From Prevotella sp. CAG:1092 (GTDB lineage Bacteria; Bacteroidota; Bacteroidia; Bacteroidales; Bacteroidaceae), in assembly GCA_000436915.1 (NCBI GenBank), contig HF993985.1:309-6185 (forward strand): a stretch of DNA of 5,877 nucleotides, in the 5' to 3' direction. Made by a program: the position numbers and the translations under genes. Below the pieces are notes generated by a model. It was given only the letters and a program-made list of their open reading frames with translations, was not told where the DNA came from and did no database searches. Shown here piece by piece: positions 4,234 to 5,877 of this stretch (position 1 is the first letter of the stretch; every line of letters begins with the position of its first letter).

Positions 4234-5877
4234 ATGCACTTTAAATGGAATTATAACCCTCCTACTGAAGAGCAGAAGCGCACTGCAGGCGAACTTGCCG
4301 AGAAGATTGGCATGAACCCTATACTCACACAGCTGCTCGTGGAAAGAGGCATAACAACGGAAAGTGCGGCAAAGAGATTCTTCCGACCACAATTGGCAGA
4401 TCTTATAAATCCATTTCTGATGAAGGACATGGACATTGCCGTCGACCGCCTAAACGATGCTATGGGACGCAAGGAGCGTATACTCGTCTATGGCGACTAC
4501 GATGTAGACGGATGTACCGCTGTGGCTTTGGTATACAAGTTCTTGCAGCAGTTCTATTCCAACATCGAATACTACATTCCTGACCGCTATGAAGAGGGCT
4601 ACGGAGTGAGCCGCAAGGGTATCGACTATGCCAAACAGCAGGGTGTGAAGCTTATTATAATCCTCGACTGCGGCATCAAAGCTATCAACGAGATTGCGTA
4701 CGCCAAGGAACAAGGTATCGACTTCATCATCTGCGACCATCATGTGCCCGACGAGGTGCTGCGACATCATGTGCCCGACGAGGTGATGCCGCCTGCTGTT
4801 GCCATCCTCAACCCTAAGCGCACAGACGATAGCTATCCTTTCAAGCATCTTTGTGGCTGTGGTGTGGGCTTTAAGTTTATGCAGGCTTTTGCCAAGAACA
4901 ATAGCATCCCGTTCTCAAGACTCATCCCGCTGTTGGATCTCTGTGCCGTGAGTATTGCTGCCGACATAGTGCCTGTGGTAGACGAAAACCGCATTCTTGC
5001 CTATCATGGTCTGAAACAACTAAACCAAAATCCAAGCATCGGACTAAAGGCTATCATCGACATCTGCGGACTAAACGGTCGCGAACTGTCGATGAGCGAT
5101 ATTGTGTTCAAGATTGGACCTCGCATCAATGCTTCCGGACGTATGGAGAATGGTAAAGAGAGCGTAGACTTGCTTGTGGAGAAAGATTTTTCTACAGCCT
5201 TGAGCCAAGCTAAGCATATCAACGAATACAACGAGCAGCGCAAGGATATTGACAAGCAGATGACGGAAGAAGCCAATATAATCGTGTCGAAACTTGAAAA
5301 CCAGCGCCATCAGTCGAGCATTGTGCTCTATGATGAGAACTGGAAAAAGGGCGTGATAGGTATTGTGGCTTCACGACTCACCGAGATTTATTTCCGTCCT
5401 ACGGTGGTACTCACTCGCGATGGAGACTTTGCCACAGGCTCTGCTCGTAGCGTGATGGGATTTGATGTTTATGCAGCCATAAAGAGTTGTCGCGACTTGC
5501 TTGTCAACTTCGGTGGCCATACCTATGCTGCAGGTCTCACCCTACGTTGGGACGACATACCGGAGTTCCGTCGTCGCTTCCAGGAGTTTGTAGACGAGCA
5601 TATAATGCCCGAACAGCAGGAGGCAAACATCAATGTGGATGCCATCATCGACTTCAAAGACATTTCAAAGCGACTATACAACGACCTAAAGCGCTTCTCG
5701 CCTTTCGGTCCTGGCAATACCAAGCCTTTGTTCTGCACCAAAGCCGTTTACGACTATGGCACAAGCAAGGTGGTAGGACGCGAGCAAGAGCACATTAAAT
5801 TGGAACTTGTAGACTCGAAGTCGAGCACCGTTGTCAATGGTATAGCCTTTGGACAAAGTGCTGCTGCACGATACATA
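4234..5877 (+). CDS. recJ: Single-stranded-DNA-specific exonuclease RecJ (partial, 3' end outside window)
   Basis: 5'-3' exonuclease on single-stranded DNA, acting in RecF-pathway recombination, mismatch repair and base excision repair. 548 codons are visible without a stop; relatives are about 570-580 residues, so only the C-terminal tail is missing. DHH domain: motif I GDYDVDG at 87-93 (DxD Asp90/Asp92), motif II LDCGIKA with Asp145, motif III CDHH with Asp168-His169-His170, and motif IV within DLCAVSIAADIVP (235-247). DHHA1 domain: GPRINASGRM at 295-304, GSARS at 402-406, NFGGHTYAAG at 425-434. The OB-fold linker motif PFGPGNTKP is at 490-498. The start at 4234 gives MHFKWNYNP, a beginning that fits Bacteroidales RecJ from memory, after a promoter and leader hairpin. 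Oddity: directly after DHH a duplicated block adds nine residues, so HHVPDEV occurs at 169-175 and again at 178-184. The rest of the reading frame is intact, which suggests a functional enzyme, but the insertion lies beside the active site. Confidence 0.95.
   Translation, partial: MHFKWNYNPPTEEQKRTAGELAEKIGMNPILTQLLVERGITTESAAKRFFRPQLADLINPFLMKDMDIAVDRLNDAMGRKERILVYGDYDVDGCTAVALVYKFLQQFYSNIEYYIPDRYEEGYGVSRKGIDYAKQQGVKLIIILDCGIKAINEIAYAKEQGIDFIICDHHVPDEVLRHHVPDEVMPPAVAILNPKRTDDSYPFKHLCGCGVGFKFMQAFAKNNSIPFSRLIPLLDLCAVSIAADIVPVVDENRILAYHGLKQLNQNPSIGLKAIIDICGLNGRELSMSDIVFKIGPRINASGRMENGKESVDLLVEKDFSTALSQAKHINEYNEQRKDIDKQMTEEANIIVSKLENQRHQSSIVLYDENWKKGVIGIVASRLTEIYFRPTVVLTRDGDFATGSARSVMGFDVYAAIKSCRDLLVNFGGHTYAAGLTLRWDDIPEFRRRFQEFVDEHIMPEQQEANINVDAIIDFKDISKRLYNDLKRFSPFGPGNTKPLFCTKAVYDYGTSKVVGREQEHIKLELVDSKSSTVVNGIAFGQSAAARYI
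4731..4785 (+). repeat. Tandem duplication inside recJ at the DHH motif
   Basis: Copy one is 4731-4758 (28 bp) and copy two is 4759-4785 (27 bp). Both begin CTGCGA and end with CATCATGTGCCCGACGAGGTG minus or plus a single C: copy one reads CTGCGACCATCAT, copy two CTGCGACATCAT. Apart from that one missing base they are identical. The shift changes the second copy from CysAspHisHis reading to LeuArgHisHis, and the net 27-bp gain keeps recJ in frame. Confidence 0.9.

Noticed and set aside
4738..4791. CRISPR-like or minisatellite repeat in recJ
   Set aside because: There are only two adjacent copies with no spacer and they are in frame within a conserved gene; this is a local duplication, not an array.
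5487..5798. Plus-strand open frame of 103 codons in another frame of recJ
   Set aside because: RecJ is continuous through this region with the GGH and PFGPGN motifs in its own frame; the alternative frame is arginine/histidine-rich and resembles a shadow.

Overview
The window looks like chromosomal, housekeeping DNA from a Bacteroidales bacterium, most likely in or near Prevotella/Segatella. The proteins resemble Bacteroidales homologues as I remember them. Start codons follow A/T-rich leaders without Shine-Dalgarno sequences, and the Bacteroidetes -7 element (TAnnTTTG) occurs three times, each as TAACTTTG. No database search was possible, so the taxonomic placement is inference. I see no rRNA, tRNA, mobile element, CRISPR array or phage gene.

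Layout from left to right. (1) The 5' two thirds of a patatin-like phospholipase gene on the minus strand (581 to 1, running off the left edge). (2) A compact divergent promoter region (about 622-663) in which two oppositely directed promoters overlap inside a perfect 10-bp inverted repeat. (3) A plus-strand pair separated by 24 bp: a cytoplasmic M24 aminopeptidase P (689-2092) and an exported C1 papain-fold peptidase of the bleomycin hydrolase/PepC type (2117-3319). A long hairpin follows. (4) A near-perfect direct repeat, then xpt, xanthine phosphoribosyltransferase (3418-3984), closed by a textbook intrinsic terminator. (5) A 249-bp intergenic region with a Bacteroidetes promoter and a leader hairpin. 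(6) recJ, the single-strand 5'-3' exonuclease (4234 to beyond the right edge, 548 codons seen).

Functionally the genes are unrelated apart from the two peptidases, which probably form one transcript and both act in peptide breakdown, one inside the cell and one after export. xpt salvages xanthine, and recJ serves DNA repair and recombination.

The most notable observation is in recJ. Immediately at the catalytic DHH motif there is a tandem duplication with a 28-bp period. Its second copy has lost one base, so the net insertion is 27 bp and the frame stays open. The protein therefore carries nine extra residues containing a second HHVPDEV directly after the active-site histidines. No undescribed multi-gene system is evident.
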